Below, one piece after another: positions 9,778-18,591 of a stretch of DNA of 41,531 nucleotides; position 1 is the stretch's first letter, and every line of letters begins with the position of its first letter. The stretch is from Bacteroidota bacterium (lineage in GTDB: Bacteria; Bacteroidota; Rhodothermia; Rhodothermales; UBA10348). Made by a program: the position numbers and the translations under genes. A model generated the notes under the pieces. That model was not told the DNA's origin. It did no database searches and saw nothing but the letters and a program-made list of their open reading frames with translations. The stretch is taken from positions 1 through 41,531 of the forward strand of contig JAQBZH010000003.1 of the NCBI GenBank assembly GCA_027622005.1, given 5' to 3'.

Positions 9778-11334
9778 TTATGAGTTAAATCCGACCGTAC
9801 GGCCCTGAATGATTGGTTGACCAATCGAACGAAACGCGTGCATAGCTTCCACCTTGTCATCAAAATGGATTTTTTCAGTCCCAATCACCTGGTAGGTTTC
9901 ATGTCCTTTCCCAGCCAGCACCAGGGTATCGCCTTCGGACATGCGACTAACGGCGGTCGCAATGGCTTCCCGACGATCCACCATCCACAAAGCCTTATTC
10001 TCATGCTTAAATCCTTTCTTGATATCGTCTAAGATGTCGAGGGCATTTTCCGTTCTTGGATTGTCGCTAGTTACAACCACGTGATCAGCCCATTTTTCGG
10101 CAATGGCCCCCATTTGAGGTCGCTTTCCGCGATCACGATCCCCTCCGCAGCCAAACACGCACCAGAGTGAGCTTCCCTTCGACAAACTCTCCCGAACGGT
10201 GCTGAGCACATTCTCCAAAGCATCCGGTGTGTGGGCATAGTCGAGAATCACCGTTGAACCGGTTTCGGTCTGAAACGCCTCCATTCGACCGATTACGGGT
10301 GGACAGGCGGCCAAGCTTTCTCGAACTATTGTACTTTCCATTCCGAGCGAGAGGCACGCCGTGTAAGCAGCAACCAAATTGGCTGCATTAAAGGCCCCTG
10401 CCAGTTTAAACGTCGTGGTTGTACCATCAAGATCAAGCACAAGTCCGGACAATGCGTTTCCCCGAATGGCGTATGTGATGTCCGCCAGGGTCGATTGGCC
10501 ATAGCTCGTTACCTTTCCCTTCGTATTCGACACCATGACCAACCCGCGCTCGTCATCCAGATTTGTAACAGCGCACGAGCTAGTTACTAGCTCATCAAAT
10601 AGCTTCTTCTTGCTGGCCTGATAGTTTTCAAACGTTTGATGATAATCCAGATGATCACGGGTCAAATTCGTGAATATGGCTACGTCGACATCTGACGTTC
10701 GAAATCTGGATTGATCAATCGCGTGGGAAGAGGCTTCGATGCTACACGCCTTCATACCAGACTGCACCATTCCAGCCAAAAGCTCATGAAAGACGATAGC
10801 GGAAGGTGTCGTATGAGATGCCTCTACCTCCACAACACCGTACCGATATCCGGTGGTCCCCAAGAACCCTGCAGGGGTTCCGCTTTGATTCAATACCCAG
10901 GAAACCAGCGTCGCAACAGTCGTTTTTCCGTTGGTTCCGGTTGTAGCTATCAACTTCAACTCTCGACCAGGGTCTCCGTTTAACAACGAAGCCAATTCTG
11001 AAAGGGCATGGTGCGAGTTTGTTACGCGGGCAAAGGCGGGGCCGGAAGGATCCTCGGGGAAAACCTCACGATTTCTCGGTTGGCTTCTATCCCCATTGAT
11101 GATCTCATCTTCCGGCCCCACCTCGCTCACTATAGCAATAGCTCCGTTTTTTACAGCCTTGTCAATGAACAGGTGGCCGTCCGCGTGTGTCCCTTTTATA
11201 GCGACAAAACAATTGGACTGCCCGACTTCCCGACTATCTATAGCCAGCCGGTCGCACTGAACATTCAGGGGATTCGAGAAACTTACTAGAAGTCCCTTGT
11301 CCTTTAATCGATCTATGCACGTTGAAAAATGCAC
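9778..11334 (-). CDS. murE: UDP-MurNAc-L-Ala-D-Glu--meso-diaminopimelate ligase MurE
   Basis: Cytoplasmic ligase adding the third residue of the stem peptide. The 518 residues contain the P-loop GTNGKTT (133-139), the HTTPSA substrate segment (174-179), NLTRDHLDYH and DYAHTPDAL. The motif DNPR (424-427) is the established marker of meso-diaminopimelate rather than lysine specificity, so the wall is predicted to be DAP-type. The start is GTG. No ATG is available before the first domain, and an AAGGA lies about 11 nt upstream. It sits 37 nt after ftsI. Confidence 0.97.
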   Translation of the reverse strand: MHFSTCIDRLKDKGLLVSFSNPLNVQCDRLAIDSREVGQSNCFVAIKGTHADGHLFIDKAVKNGAIAIVSEVGPEDEIINGDRSQPRNREVFPEDPSGPAFARVTNSHHALSELASLLNGDPGRELKLIATTGTNGKTTVATLVSWVLNQSGTPAGFLGTTGYRYGVVEVEASHTTPSAIVFHELLAGMVQSGMKACSIEASSHAIDQSRFRTSDVDVAIFTNLTRDHLDYHQTFENYQASKKKLFDELVTSSCAVTNLDDERGLVMVSNTKGKVTSYGQSTLADITYAIRGNALSGLVLDLDGTTTTFKLAGAFNAANLVAAYTACLSLGMESTIVRESLAACPPVIGRMEAFQTETGSTVILDYAHTPDALENVLSTVRESLSKGSSLWCVFGCGGDRDRGKRPQMGAIAEKWADHVVVTSDNPRTENALDILDDIKKGFKHENKALWMVDRREAIATAVSRMSEGDTLVLAGKGHETYQVIGTEKIHFDDKVEAMHAFRSIGQPIIQGRTVGFNS

Positions 11335-11371
11335 TAAACTTGTTTTCCTTCTGAATGAAAGTCATGTAGGT

Positions 11372-13462
11372 CTATTTCGACGAAAGCGTCGCCGTCTGTA
11401 AGAGCTCACCGCCAGGCTCAGGCCACTGAGATTCGACCATTCCATGGCCTGTTACCTCTACCTTAACCCCGAGCTTTGTCAACTTCGCGATCGCATCCCT
11501 GAGCGAAAGTCCAATTAAATCAGGCATCGCCTTGGGAATTAAAATGCCCTTATAAGAATCCGTTTGAACCGAAATTCCCGGCTCCGCCTTCGCTCCCGGC
11601 AGTACAACATTTTGCTTGGTCACATAGTCAACAAAGGATGCACTTTTCTGCGTTCTGAGGCCCAACGCCCCTACTTGGCGTGATGGAAGTCCCGAAGACA
11701 TCACGTCTTGAAATGGAATCCCCGCGGGGACTAACCGGGTTAGTAACGAATCCTGATGAATAAACGGTGTCATCTCCGGCATGTTGGCCAGCCATCGCTC
11801 GGTTGTCCTTTTGAAAACGGGTGCAGCCACGACACCGCCATAAATGCTTGTCCGCGGCGCATCCATCAACACCAATAACACGATTTGAGGGTCTTCGACC
11901 GGGTAAAAACCGACAAAGGTGGCCCGGTAGTCACGGTTGGCATAGTTTCCGCCTCTGGCCGTTTTAGCTGTTCCGGTCTTACCGGCAACTCGAAGGCCGG
12001 GAACGGCTGCTTGACCCGCTGTCCCACCAACGCCAACAACGGATTCGAAGGCGGGCATGATCGTAGCGGCAGTTTCCTTTTTAAACGCCCGGCGGATCGA
12101 GTCTGGACGTGCCGTCCAAATGGTGTTTCCCTGTGCGTCTCTTTTTTCCTGTACGATATAGGGCCGCTTCAGAATTCCGCCGTTGGCTAATGCTGCATAA
12201 GCAAGCGCAATCTGGAGCGGCGTCCCCTCAATTCCGTACCCACGACTCATGCCCGAATGAGTACTCCTGCTCCACTTGTCAATCGTTAGAACTCTGGTAC
12301 TTAGTGCCTCTCCCGGCAGCTCGATATAGGTTGGTTGATTAAACCCAAGATTGACGGCATGCTTGTAGAACTCACCTTTATCCGTCATCTCAGATACAAT
12401 GGCCGTTCCAATATTGCTGGACACCTTGATCACTTCACTGAAGGATATTCTACCGTGTGGCACGGTATCGCTTAGGTCAAAGCCATGCAATCGAATCGTA
12501 CCCGATACGCCGGTGTCGATCATGGTATCCATACCCACGACACCCGACTCAATGGCCGCAACGGCCGGAAGGACCTTCATGGTCGAGCCGGGCTCGATCA
12601 TGTCGGAAATGGCGTGATTTCGGAGCTGCGTCTCAGTGGCAAAAACTCCACTATTCAAATCAAACGTTGGATAGTTGGCCATGGCCCGCACTGCCCCCGT
12701 TTTCACATCAATTGCGATCGCGGTGCCCCAATTAGCTCCAGATTCCATCACACCGCGTTCAAGTTCTTCTTCGAGGATGGCTTGTTGGTTAAGATCTATG
12801 GTGAGCACCAACGAAATGCCGTGAACCGGGTCCTGTATCAGGCCACCCGGAATCGGTCTTAAAACCCCTTTACGATCCCTTTTTGTCGTTCTCTGTCCCG
12901 AAAGTCCTGCAAGCTCTTTGTCAAATTCCTTTTCAAGACCCGTCAAACCATTGTCCGTACCCATAAACCCGACCACGTGGGCTGCGGTTGGGCCGTACGT
13001 GTACTTCCGGCGTGTTTCCCGGTTGATGATGACAAATGGGTACTCTTCAAGAAGGCGAATATCCCTGTCCGAGAACGTCGCGTTTCGAACGAGTTGGGTA
13101 AACATCCGACTGCGACTGCGCTCGACCTTTCCCTTCAATGCGACCACAGTTTGCCCGGACATCTCCGAAAACTGTTCAAAAAACATTTCTGAATCGGTCT
13201 CAAACTGATTGGCTGTTGGGTCAACCGCGATGTCGTATTTCTCAATATTGATGGCCATCGCGCGGCCCTTGGAATCCAGAATCACACCCCGGGTTGGAGG
13301 AAGCGTTTGATACGATGTGGACTGAACGGCTACTTGCTCTCGGAGCTGAGGCCCGTCCAGAACAGAGATTTTCATAACCTGAAAAGCCACAAGAATCGGT
13401 AGGAGACTCACCAACGTGATCACCACATACATTCTTGCAAAAATCTGCTCTTTAGGTTCCAT
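11372..13462 (-). CDS. ftsI: Septal class B penicillin-binding protein (FtsI/PBP3) with PASTA domain
   Basis: DD-transpeptidase that cross-links septal peptidoglycan as partner of FtsW. The 696-residue protein has one N-terminal membrane anchor (about 10-30), a dimerisation/pedestal domain (RGVILDSKG near 58-66) and a transpeptidase domain with all three motifs: STMK (293-296, nucleophile Ser293), SSN (348-350) and KTG (495-497). A single PASTA repeat lies at about 642-690, after a linker. The PASTA tail is unlike E. coli FtsI but is known in Bacteroidota and SpoVD-like proteins. The ATG start is 3 nt after the ftsL stop. Confidence 0.96.
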   Translation of the reverse strand: MEPKEQIFARMYVVITLVSLLPILVAFQVMKISVLDGPQLREQVAVQSTSYQTLPPTRGVILDSKGRAMAINIEKYDIAVDPTANQFETDSEMFFEQFSEMSGQTVVALKGKVERSRSRMFTQLVRNATFSDRDIRLLEEYPFVIINRETRRKYTYGPTAAHVVGFMGTDNGLTGLEKEFDKELAGLSGQRTTKRDRKGVLRPIPGGLIQDPVHGISLVLTIDLNQQAILEEELERGVMESGANWGTAIAIDVKTGAVRAMANYPTFDLNSGVFATETQLRNHAISDMIEPGSTMKVLPAVAAIESGVVGMDTMIDTGVSGTIRLHGFDLSDTVPHGRISFSEVIKVSSNIGTAIVSEMTDKGEFYKHAVNLGFNQPTYIELPGEALSTRVLTIDKWSRSTHSGMSRGYGIEGTPLQIALAYAALANGGILKRPYIVQEKRDAQGNTIWTARPDSIRRAFKKETAATIMPAFESVVGVGGTAGQAAVPGLRVAGKTGTAKTARGGNYANRDYRATFVGFYPVEDPQIVLLVLMDAPRTSIYGGVVAAPVFKRTTERWLANMPEMTPFIHQDSLLTRLVPAGIPFQDVMSSGLPSRQVGALGLRTQKSASFVDYVTKQNVVLPGAKAEPGISVQTDSYKGILIPKAMPDLIGLSLRDAIAKLTKLGVKVEVTGHGMVESQWPEPGGELLQTATLSSK

Positions 13463-13465
13463 GGT

Positions 13466-13996
13466 CTACTCTACAATGATGGGGGTGCCCTGAGGAATAC
13501 GTGCTTCAAAGCCTAGCTCCCGAGCCCTATCAAAAAACACGGCCGGTCCTGTTAGCTCTTCTTCCTCTGCCCTCAACTGATTCAATCTCAAGTTCATTGT
13601 TTGATTTTCACGCCGCATTACCTGCACTTCTCTCATCAATGCTTGCGTGGTCAGGACATGACCTACGTAGAGCGTGAACAAGGTTAAAATGGAAAGCAAT
13701 ACGGCTGCAAATCGCGCGGTCGACAGCGTGTTCAAAAACGTTTCAGCCTCGGGGTGCGCGCTCTTCTTGAGATCGTTCGAGGTGACTAGGTCATTCCATC
13801 CAATATTAGTTTTTTCCCCTTTGAACGGTCCTTTCTTTTTAGGGGACACCGACCCAGGCTTGATGACGGTATGCGAAACCGCTTTCCGGGATGACTTTTG
13901 TGGAGCACGGCTGTTGGCCGTAGAATGTCCCTTGACGAATCGAACGTCTTTCTTTTTAGCTCCTTCGTCTGACTTATTTGATCGGGATGAGGCCAT
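13466..13996 (-). CDS. ftsL: FtsL-like divisome protein with long basic N-terminal tail
   Basis: Small bitopic protein, 176 residues. It has a cytoplasmic N-terminus of about 95 residues rich in Lys, Ser and Arg, one transmembrane helix (about 96-115), a coiled coil rich in Glu, Arg and Leu (about 117-147) and a short C-terminal domain ending GTPIIVE. This topology, and the position between rsmH and ftsI, identifies it as FtsL, which with FtsB and FtsQ activates FtsWI. Sequence alone would not prove it, because FtsL diverges quickly. The N-terminus is much longer than the roughly 35 residues in E. coli. The ATG start is clear. Confidence 0.82.
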   Translation of the reverse strand: MASSRSNKSDEGAKKKDVRFVKGHSTANSRAPQKSSRKAVSHTVIKPGSVSPKKKGPFKGEKTNIGWNDLVTSNDLKKSAHPEAETFLNTLSTARFAAVLLSILTLFTLYVGHVLTTQALMREVQVMRRENQTMNLRLNQLRAEEEELTGPAVFFDRARELGFEARIPQGTPIIVE

Positions 13997-14093
13997 CAGA
14001 TCGGTTATGGGTTCCTAGTTAAAATCGGGGTGTGGTGTTATTCAGTATCTCTATCGCTCAAAGGTGTCGTTGGAAGAGAGTCGGCTAAAGCCT

Positions 14094-15083
14094 TTAAAGG
14101 TCATCGCCAAAAGCCTGCCTCTCAGCTATCCTGAGCCGCGCGCTGCGACTCCGAGGATTGACGATTTGCTCGGCTTGGTCGGCAGTGATCGGCTTCCGAT
14201 TGATCTCGACCCAGGGTGTCAGTTTATTTCCATATAGGTCCTTTTTTATCTCTCCTTCCAGATTTCCTGTTCGCAAAAAGTGCTTCGCCCGCCGATCCTC
14301 TAAGGAGTGATAGCTTATGATGGCCAAACGCCCCCCTAAGGATATCAAATCGATCGAGTCCCGAAGGACCTGATCCAACACGTCCAACTCTCGATTCACG
14401 GCAATTCGTATTGCTTGAAAAACTCTGGCCAATGTTTTGGCCTCCTGACCTCGAGGTGCAGCCCAACGCACCACTTCAGCAAGTTTTTCTGTCGTCAAAA
14501 TGGGTCGAGCCTTCACGATGTCCCGAGCAATTCGCCTGGCTTTGGGTTCCTCTCCATATTGAAACATCACGTGCATCAAATCCGACTCTTCCATTTCGTT
14601 AACCAATTCGGAAGCACCAAAAGCCTGGCCCGAGTCCATTCGCATGTCCAAAGGCCCTTTCATTCGGTGGCTGAACCCTCGCTCCGCCTCATCTAATTGA
14701 TGGGAGGAAACTCCAAGGTCAAGCAGTAGGCCGTCGACCTGGGTTATTCCAGCTGCATCCAAAAGGGACGCCATATCGCCGAAATTACCTTTTAGAATGC
14801 GGAGTCGTTCGTTTGACAAGGCAGGTGCCAGTCGTTTAGAAGCTTCCGCAATAGCGTCTTCATCTTGATCGATAGCTATAACAGAGCCGGATGCTGACAA
14901 GGCATCCAATAGGGCTGCGGTATGTCCCCCGCCACCCAAAGTGCCATCAACATAGACCCCGTCTTTTCGAGTGACGAGTCCCTGAATAACATCATGACAA
15001 AGAACAGGCGCGTGATAGCTCGAAGCGTAATTCAACCAAGGCTCCGTGTTATCCCGCGCATTTAAATCTCCAGTTGGATTCAC
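14094..15083 (-). CDS. rsmH: 16S rRNA (cytosine-1402-N4)-methyltransferase RsmH (MraW)
   Basis: SAM-dependent enzyme that makes N4-methylcytidine at 16S position 1402 in the decoding centre. The 329 residues begin with a short variable tail, then HAPVLCHDV, the SAM motif GTLGGGGHT (47-55), the LLLDLGVSSHQLD segment, RGFSHRMKGPLDMRMD, and the C-terminal ISYHSLEDR and RSRSARLR motifs. The start appears to be a GTG at 15081-15083, 7 nt after the mraZ stop. An out-of-frame ATG 2 nt upstream is followed at once by TGA. It is the second gene of the dcw operon, as in most bacteria. Confidence 0.97.
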   Translation of the reverse strand: MNPTGDLNARDNTEPWLNYASSYHAPVLCHDVIQGLVTRKDGVYVDGTLGGGGHTAALLDALSASGSVIAIDQDEDAIAEASKRLAPALSNERLRILKGNFGDMASLLDAAGITQVDGLLLDLGVSSHQLDEAERGFSHRMKGPLDMRMDSGQAFGASELVNEMEESDLMHVMFQYGEEPKARRIARDIVKARPILTTEKLAEVVRWAAPRGQEAKTLARVFQAIRIAVNRELDVLDQVLRDSIDLISLGGRLAIISYHSLEDRRAKHFLRTGNLEGEIKKDLYGNKLTPWVEINRKPITADQAEQIVNPRSRSARLRIAERQAFGDDL

Positions 15084-15090
15084 ATCAGTT

Positions 15091-15534
15091 TTAGGATCCC
15101 ATCACTTTTTCAGCTAAGGTTTCCTGATCGTCAGTATGGTCCTGCAAATAGTCGGCGAAACGCTCAGGATTCCACAATTCTATGCGATCCATAGCGCCAA
15201 TAATGAGCACTTTGTCCCCAATGCCTGCGTAATCCGAAAGCGCCTTTGGAAGGGAAATACGTCCTTGACCGTCTAGAGAAACCTCTTCGGCCCACATCAA
15301 AATCATTCGAACTAGATGTCTAGCGTCCCGATTGTTGGTGTTAAGGCGACCGTATTCGTCTTCCTTAATTTTCCATTGGTCCAGCGGATAAACGTAAATG
15401 CATGGCTCAAACCCTTTTGTCAACGTGAACGTACCCCCAGCATCCGGGCTTAATGCTAATCGCATTTTAGCCGGAATGGCAGTCCGTCCCTTCGAATCGA
15501 CGGAGTATTCAGCCTGACCTTTGAAACGTGCCAT
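15091..15534 (-). CDS. mraZ: Transcriptional regulator MraZ
   Basis: DNA-binding regulator of the dcw operon built from two AbrB/SpoVT-like halves. Both halves show the family motif: an SVDSKGRTAIPAKMR-like segment at about 11-25 and a SLDGQGRISLPKAL segment at about 86-99. The 147-residue length is normal (E. coli 152). In E. coli the MraZ ring binds direct TGGGN repeats with 5-nt spacers and represses its own operon. The leader upstream of this gene holds matching repeats at 15612-15627, so autoregulation is inferred. The ATG start lies about 95 nt downstream of the candidate transcription start. Confidence 0.97.
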   Translation of the reverse strand: MARFKGQAEYSVDSKGRTAIPAKMRLALSPDAGGTFTLTKGFEPCIYVYPLDQWKIKEDEYGRLNTNNRDARHLVRMILMWAEEVSLDGQGRISLPKALSDYAGIGDKVLIIGAMDRIELWNPERFADYLQDHTDDQETLAEKVMGS

Positions 15535-15611
15535 GGTGGTGGGATGAGGTTCTCTGCACGGATTTTTCCGCGTGAATGTGGGATCAGAGGAAAGTCACGA
15601 ATGGGAAGACT

Positions 15612-15627
15612 CCCCACTTTTCCCCAC
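15612..15627 (-). promoter_or_regulatory. Candidate MraZ operator (two TGGGG boxes, 10-bp period)
   Basis: Reading the minus strand, GTGGGG occurs at 15627-15622 and again at 15617-15612. This gives TGGGG-N5-TGGGG, exactly the spacing of the TGGGN-N5 repeats bound by E. coli MraZ. The pair lies just downstream of the candidate promoter at 15637-15664 and about 80 nt before mraZ, where binding would block transcription. E. coli has three repeats and only two perfect ones are seen here. Recognition by this MraZ is inference. Confidence 0.55.
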
Positions 15628-15636
15628 ACAAACGGT

Positions 15637-15664
15637 AATGTACGTTTTTACCCGCGAAAGTCAA
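15637..15664 (-). promoter_or_regulatory. Candidate promoter of the mraZ/dcw operon
   Basis: On the minus strand TTGACT (15664-15659) is followed after 16 nt by TACATT (15642-15637), a good sigma70-like -35/-10 pair. Transcription would start near 15630, just ahead of the TGGGG boxes. Bacteroidota primary sigma factors often prefer a different consensus (TTTG/TANNTTTG), so the match is suggestive only. Confidence 0.4.
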
Positions 15665-15722
15665 GCATTTTCGGCGCGTTAAAACCCTCCAAATTGAGGA
15701 GAAAAGCCGAATTTGGGCAGAT

Positions 15723-15830
15723 TGGGGGATGGTGGGGAGAAATTGTGGACAGTGTGCATAACTATGTCACAAAAATGCACCAAATCCAGCACGTGAACAC
15801 CTGGCTCAAATCGAGGGGGGAAAGGTGGGG
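15723..15830 (+). promoter_or_regulatory. Two further TGGGG-type repeat pairs in the dcw leader, opposite orientation
   Basis: On the plus strand TGGGG occurs at 15723-15727 and 15733-15737, again with a 5-nt spacer. A degenerate pair follows: GGGGG at 15816-15820 and TGGGG at 15826-15830, also 10 bp apart. They lie 110-200 bp upstream of the first operator and on the opposite strand. They may be auxiliary MraZ sites or G-rich sequence of another role. The rest of the 422-nt gap 15535-15956 has no convincing gene. Confidence 0.35.
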
Positions 15831-15932
15831 AAGTGGTCCTGGCACACCGGCTTAAAAGGGCTATCGTTCCGGCGCCAAGATCGCTCGGAACAGCATGGAT
15901 CGACCAGAGGACTAGGCTCCTAAAAGGCGCCT

Positions 15933-15949
15933 TCGGACGGTTCGTCCGA
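15933..15949 (-). terminator. Hairpin after pyrG, possible terminator
   Basis: A perfect 6-bp stem (TCGGAC/GTCCGA) with a 5-nt loop starts 7 nt beyond the pyrG stop. On the minus strand it is followed by a GC palindrome (AAGGCGCCTT) and TTTT. The stem is short and the T-run is not adjacent, so it is a weak terminator candidate separating pyrG from the dcw operon. Confidence 0.3.
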
Positions 15950-15956
15950 TCCATTA

Positions 15957-17654
15957 TTACATCTTAGCCGAAGCTAAATGGTGTTTTTTCTTCGCATTTG
16001 GCCCTTTGGGCTTTTCGAGACTGTTGGTTTCTTTGGCGTGCTCGACGCAGGCTCGAACAAACGAGTTGAACAGCGGGTGGGGGTTGCCAACCGTACTTTT
16101 GTATTCCGGGTGAAATTGGACCCCAATAAAAAATCTCAAATCCGGAAGTTCAATAATTTCGACTAGGTCCCGCTTCGGGTTAACTCCAGTGAACAACATG
16201 CCGTGCTCGGCCAATTTGTATCGCAACACGTTGTTTAATTCATACCGGTGGCGATGACGCTCTTTGACGGCTTTCCTTCCGTAGATCTCACTCGCTTTAG
16301 ATCCCTCCAAAAGACGGCAGGTATATGCCCCTAAGCGCATCGTTCCGCCTTTTTCGGAAATTGTCCGCTGCTCGTTCATCAAGTCAATGACTGGGTGACT
16401 AGTCTTTGGATTAAACTCAGTAGAATGCGCTGTTTTCCATCCGCACACGTTGCGAGCGAACTCGATAACGGCGCATTGCATCCCTAAACAGATTCCAAAA
16501 AATGGAATATCGTTCTCTCGGGCAAATCGTATGACTTCCACTTTGCCTTCAATGCCACGACCGCCAAAACCGGGGGCAACCAAAATACCTGAGACATCAC
16601 CCAAAAGGCTCTTTACGTTTTCTGCGGTAATATCATCCGAAAGCAATTGTTTTAACTCTACCTCGACGCCGTTCGCTGCCCCAGCCAGGATAAAACTCTC
16701 ACAGATGGATTTGTACGCGTCCTGGTGGTTAACATACTTTCCGACCAACGCTACCTTAACGGTACCCGTCGGCTCTTTCAATTGTCGCAAAAACCGAACC
16801 CATCCGTCCATATCCGGGGAATCGAGCAACCGGCCTCCAAAATCTTCCTCCATGCGGAGCCGTTCAACGGCAATCGTGTCAAGACCTTGCTCTCTCATCA
16901 GCAAGGGCACTTCATAAATCGATTCTGCATCGAGTGCAGCAATAACCGCGCGATGTTCAACGTTACAAAACAGCGCAAGCTTCCGCTTTACGTCGTCGGG
17001 TAACGGTCTATCCATCCGGCAGACTAAAATGTCTGGTTGCAGACCAAAAGAGAGAAGCGTTTTCACGGAGTGCTGGGTCGGCTTCGACTTCAGTTCACCG
17101 GCAACTGCCAAATATGGCACTAAGGTCAGGTGGATATTCAGCGTGTTGCGGGTACCGAGTTCATACCGGAGCTGACGAATGGCTTCCAAATAGGGTTGCC
17201 CTTCAATATCCCCCACCGTTCCCCCGATTTCGGTGATGATAACGTCGTAATCCTCCGACTCACCCAGTTTCAGCATCCAGTGCTTGATTTCGTCGATAAT
17301 GTGGGGGACAACCTGTACGGTCTTGCCCAAATAGGCGCCGCTTCGTTCTTTATTAATGACTTCCAGATAAACCCGGCCGGTGGTCACGTTATTGGCCTGG
17401 CTGGTGGGAACCCCCAAAAACCGCTCGTAGTGTCCTAGGTCGAGGTCCGTTTCGGCTCCATCATCCGTAACAAAGACTTCCCCGTGCTCATACGGGTTCA
17501 TGGTGCCGGGATCCACATTGATGTATGGATCAAACTTTTGAATGGTCACTCTAAGGCCACGATTTTCAAGCAATCGACCAAGAGAGGCACAAATAATTCC
17601 TTTACCCAGCGAAGATGTGACTCCGCCGGTTACAAATACATACTTGGTTTGCAC
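15957..17654 (-). CDS. pyrG: CTP synthase PyrG
   Basis: Makes CTP from UTP using ATP and glutamine-derived ammonia. The N-terminal synthase domain starts with [15 protein letters not shown] (P-loop about 10-19) and continues through [12 protein letters not shown] (41-52) and [10 protein letters not shown]. The class I glutamine amidotransferase domain (from about 298) has the nucleophile Cys389 in FGICLGMQ and His515/Glu517 in VQFHPEY. The 565-residue length includes a lysine-rich tail (about 549-565) beyond the usual end. The start is GTG with AGGGA a few nt upstream. It has its own leader with two hairpins and is separated from its neighbours by 122 and 422 nt, so it is probably transcribed alone. 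Confidence 0.98.
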   Translation of the reverse strand: MQTKYVFVTGGVTSSLGKGIICASLGRLLENRGLRVTIQKFDPYINVDPGTMNPYEHGEVFVTDDGAETDLDLGHYERFLGVPTSQANNVTTGRVYLEVINKERSGAYLGKTVQVVPHIIDEIKHWMLKLGESEDYDVIITEIGGTVGDIEGQPYLEAIRQLRYELGTRNTLNIHLTLVPYLAVAGELKSKPTQHSVKTLLSFGLQPDILVCRMDRPLPDDVKRKLALFCNVEHRAVIAALDAESIYEVPLLMREQGLDTIAVERLRMEEDFGGRLLDSPDMDGWVRFLRQLKEPTGTVKVALVGKYVNHQDAYKSICESFILAGAANGVEVELKQLLSDDITAENVKSLLGDVSGILVAPGFGGRGIEGKVEVIRFARENDIPFFGICLGMQCAVIEFARNVCGWKTAHSTEFNPKTSHPVIDLMNEQRTISEKGGTMRLGAYTCRLLEGSKASEIYGRKAVKERHRHRYELNNVLRYKLAEHGMLFTGVNPKRDLVEIIELPDLRFFIGVQFHPEYKSTVGNPHPLFNSFVRACVEHAKETNSLEKPKGPNAKKKHHLASAKM

Positions 17655-17678
17655 GGATCCCTAGGGTTATTGGGGTGA

Positions 17679-17723
17679 GCCGAAAACGTCCTAAGCCGAC
17701 CTGTTACCACAAGGATTTTCGGC
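17679..17723 (-). promoter_or_regulatory. Stem-loop in the pyrG leader
   Basis: On the minus strand GCCGAAAA pairs with TTTTCGGC (8 bp). After a 2-nt bulge TCCT pairs with AGGA (4 bp), leaving a 19-nt loop. The 3' arm ends 24 nt before the pyrG GTG, so the structure would lie in its 5' leader if transcription starts upstream. It could be an attenuator, a translation-controlling element or part of the terminator of the upstream gene. Confidence 0.35.
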
Positions 17724-17733
17724 CGCTAGGATA

Positions 17734-17760
17734 GGGCACGCCGCTTCGATAGAGGTGCCC
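17734..17760 (-). terminator. Hairpin after the methyltransferase gene, possible terminator
   Basis: GGGCAC (17734-17739) pairs with GTGCCC (17755-17760), a 6-bp GC-rich stem with a 15-nt loop beginning 16 nt beyond the stop of the methyltransferase gene. Only a short A/T stretch follows, so termination is uncertain. Confidence 0.35.
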
Positions 17761-17776
17761 GACCAAAATACGACGC

Positions 17777-18589
17777 TCATGGACGATGTGCCACCACCGT
17801 CAACCCTGTTCCGGTGTCGTTTTTTGATGAAATGTCCAACATATTGAGAATTAGCGCCAGCGGCAGGAAAATCAGGTAGTAAAACGGAAGGATAAGTCCC
17901 AATGCAAAACTCTTACTCAGCATCAGCATGGGCCATTTTATGGAGACTTTCCAAGCCAGACTACCAAAAACGCCGTAGCCAAAGGAAATATCATCAATAA
18001 CAAATCCGACGGATGTTAATTTTCGGGTGATCTCTTCTACGCCGTATCCGTTACGGACATGCTCGCCAATAAATCCGGATTCACCTTCGGCGGAAACATC
18101 AGACCCGCCTTGGTCCGATGGGGTATTGATGATGACATGCCCGCCCGAACGCAGAACGCGAAAAAAGTGCGCAAACGCCCGCTCATCTTCCTCAATGTGC
18201 TCCATCACATCGACGGAAAGCACTAAGTCATAGGGTCCCGAAGCTTGTAATCTTGTGAGATCGTCCACCGAAAAGGTGATCCGCGTGTCCATTCCGGCGT
18301 GTTGGGCAAACGTTTTGGCTCGCTCTAAATAAGTTGGTTTGATATCCACGGCATGGATTCGAACCTTAGGATATTTTTTAGCTGTCCAATATGAGAACTG
18401 TCCAAATCCGGTACCTGCGTCTAACATCCGAATGGATCCCTGGCGCCCCTTAAATACCGAATGAATGGCCCGCCGCACATACCACGCCCGAAGGAAAAAC
18501 ATTTGCAAAAGGGCGAAGAAAATCCGGGTCGGCCAATACTTGCCTTCCACTAATCCGCCGAATTTATCTTTTACCGGATCGTAATTCAT
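17777..18589 (-). CDS. Class I SAM-dependent methyltransferase with C-terminal membrane segment
   Basis: Predicted small-molecule or lipid methyltransferase. The 270-residue product has SAM motif I LDAGTGFG (56-63), the acidic end of strand 2 at VDIK (81-84) and motif SVDVMEHIEEDE (125-136), all typical of the Methyltransf_11/25 (UbiE-like) group. A hydrophobic segment at about 228-250 suggests membrane attachment. The ATG at 18587-18589 was chosen because it lies 2 nt after the upstream glycosyltransferase stop and has AAGGA nearby. A frame 14 codons longer overlaps that gene. It ends the gyrB-GT2-GT4 run, so an envelope glycan or glycolipid substrate is inferred. The true acceptor is unknown. 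Confidence 0.85.
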   Translation of the reverse strand: MNYDPVKDKFGGLVEGKYWPTRIFFALLQMFFLRAWYVRRAIHSVFKGRQGSIRMLDAGTGFGQFSYWTAKKYPKVRIHAVDIKPTYLERAKTFAQHAGMDTRITFSVDDLTRLQASGPYDLVLSVDVMEHIEEDERAFAHFFRVLRSGGHVIINTPSDQGGSDVSAEGESGFIGEHVRNGYGVEEITRKLTSVGFVIDDISFGYGVFGSLAWKVSIKWPMLMLSKSFALGLILPFYYLIFLPLALILNMLDISSKNDTGTGLTVVAHRP

Positions 18590-18591
18590 AC

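Noticed and set aside
15744-15761. DnaA boxes / replication origin in the mraZ leader
   Set aside because: TGTGCATAA is one base from a DnaA box and TGTGGACAG is two away, but there is no cluster, no AT-rich unwinding element and no dnaA or dnaN beside it.
15544-15954. Short open frames on both strands between mraZ and pyrG
   Set aside because: Their peptides look random, they lack ribosome sites, and they run across the promoter and TGGGG repeats, so the region is read as regulatory.
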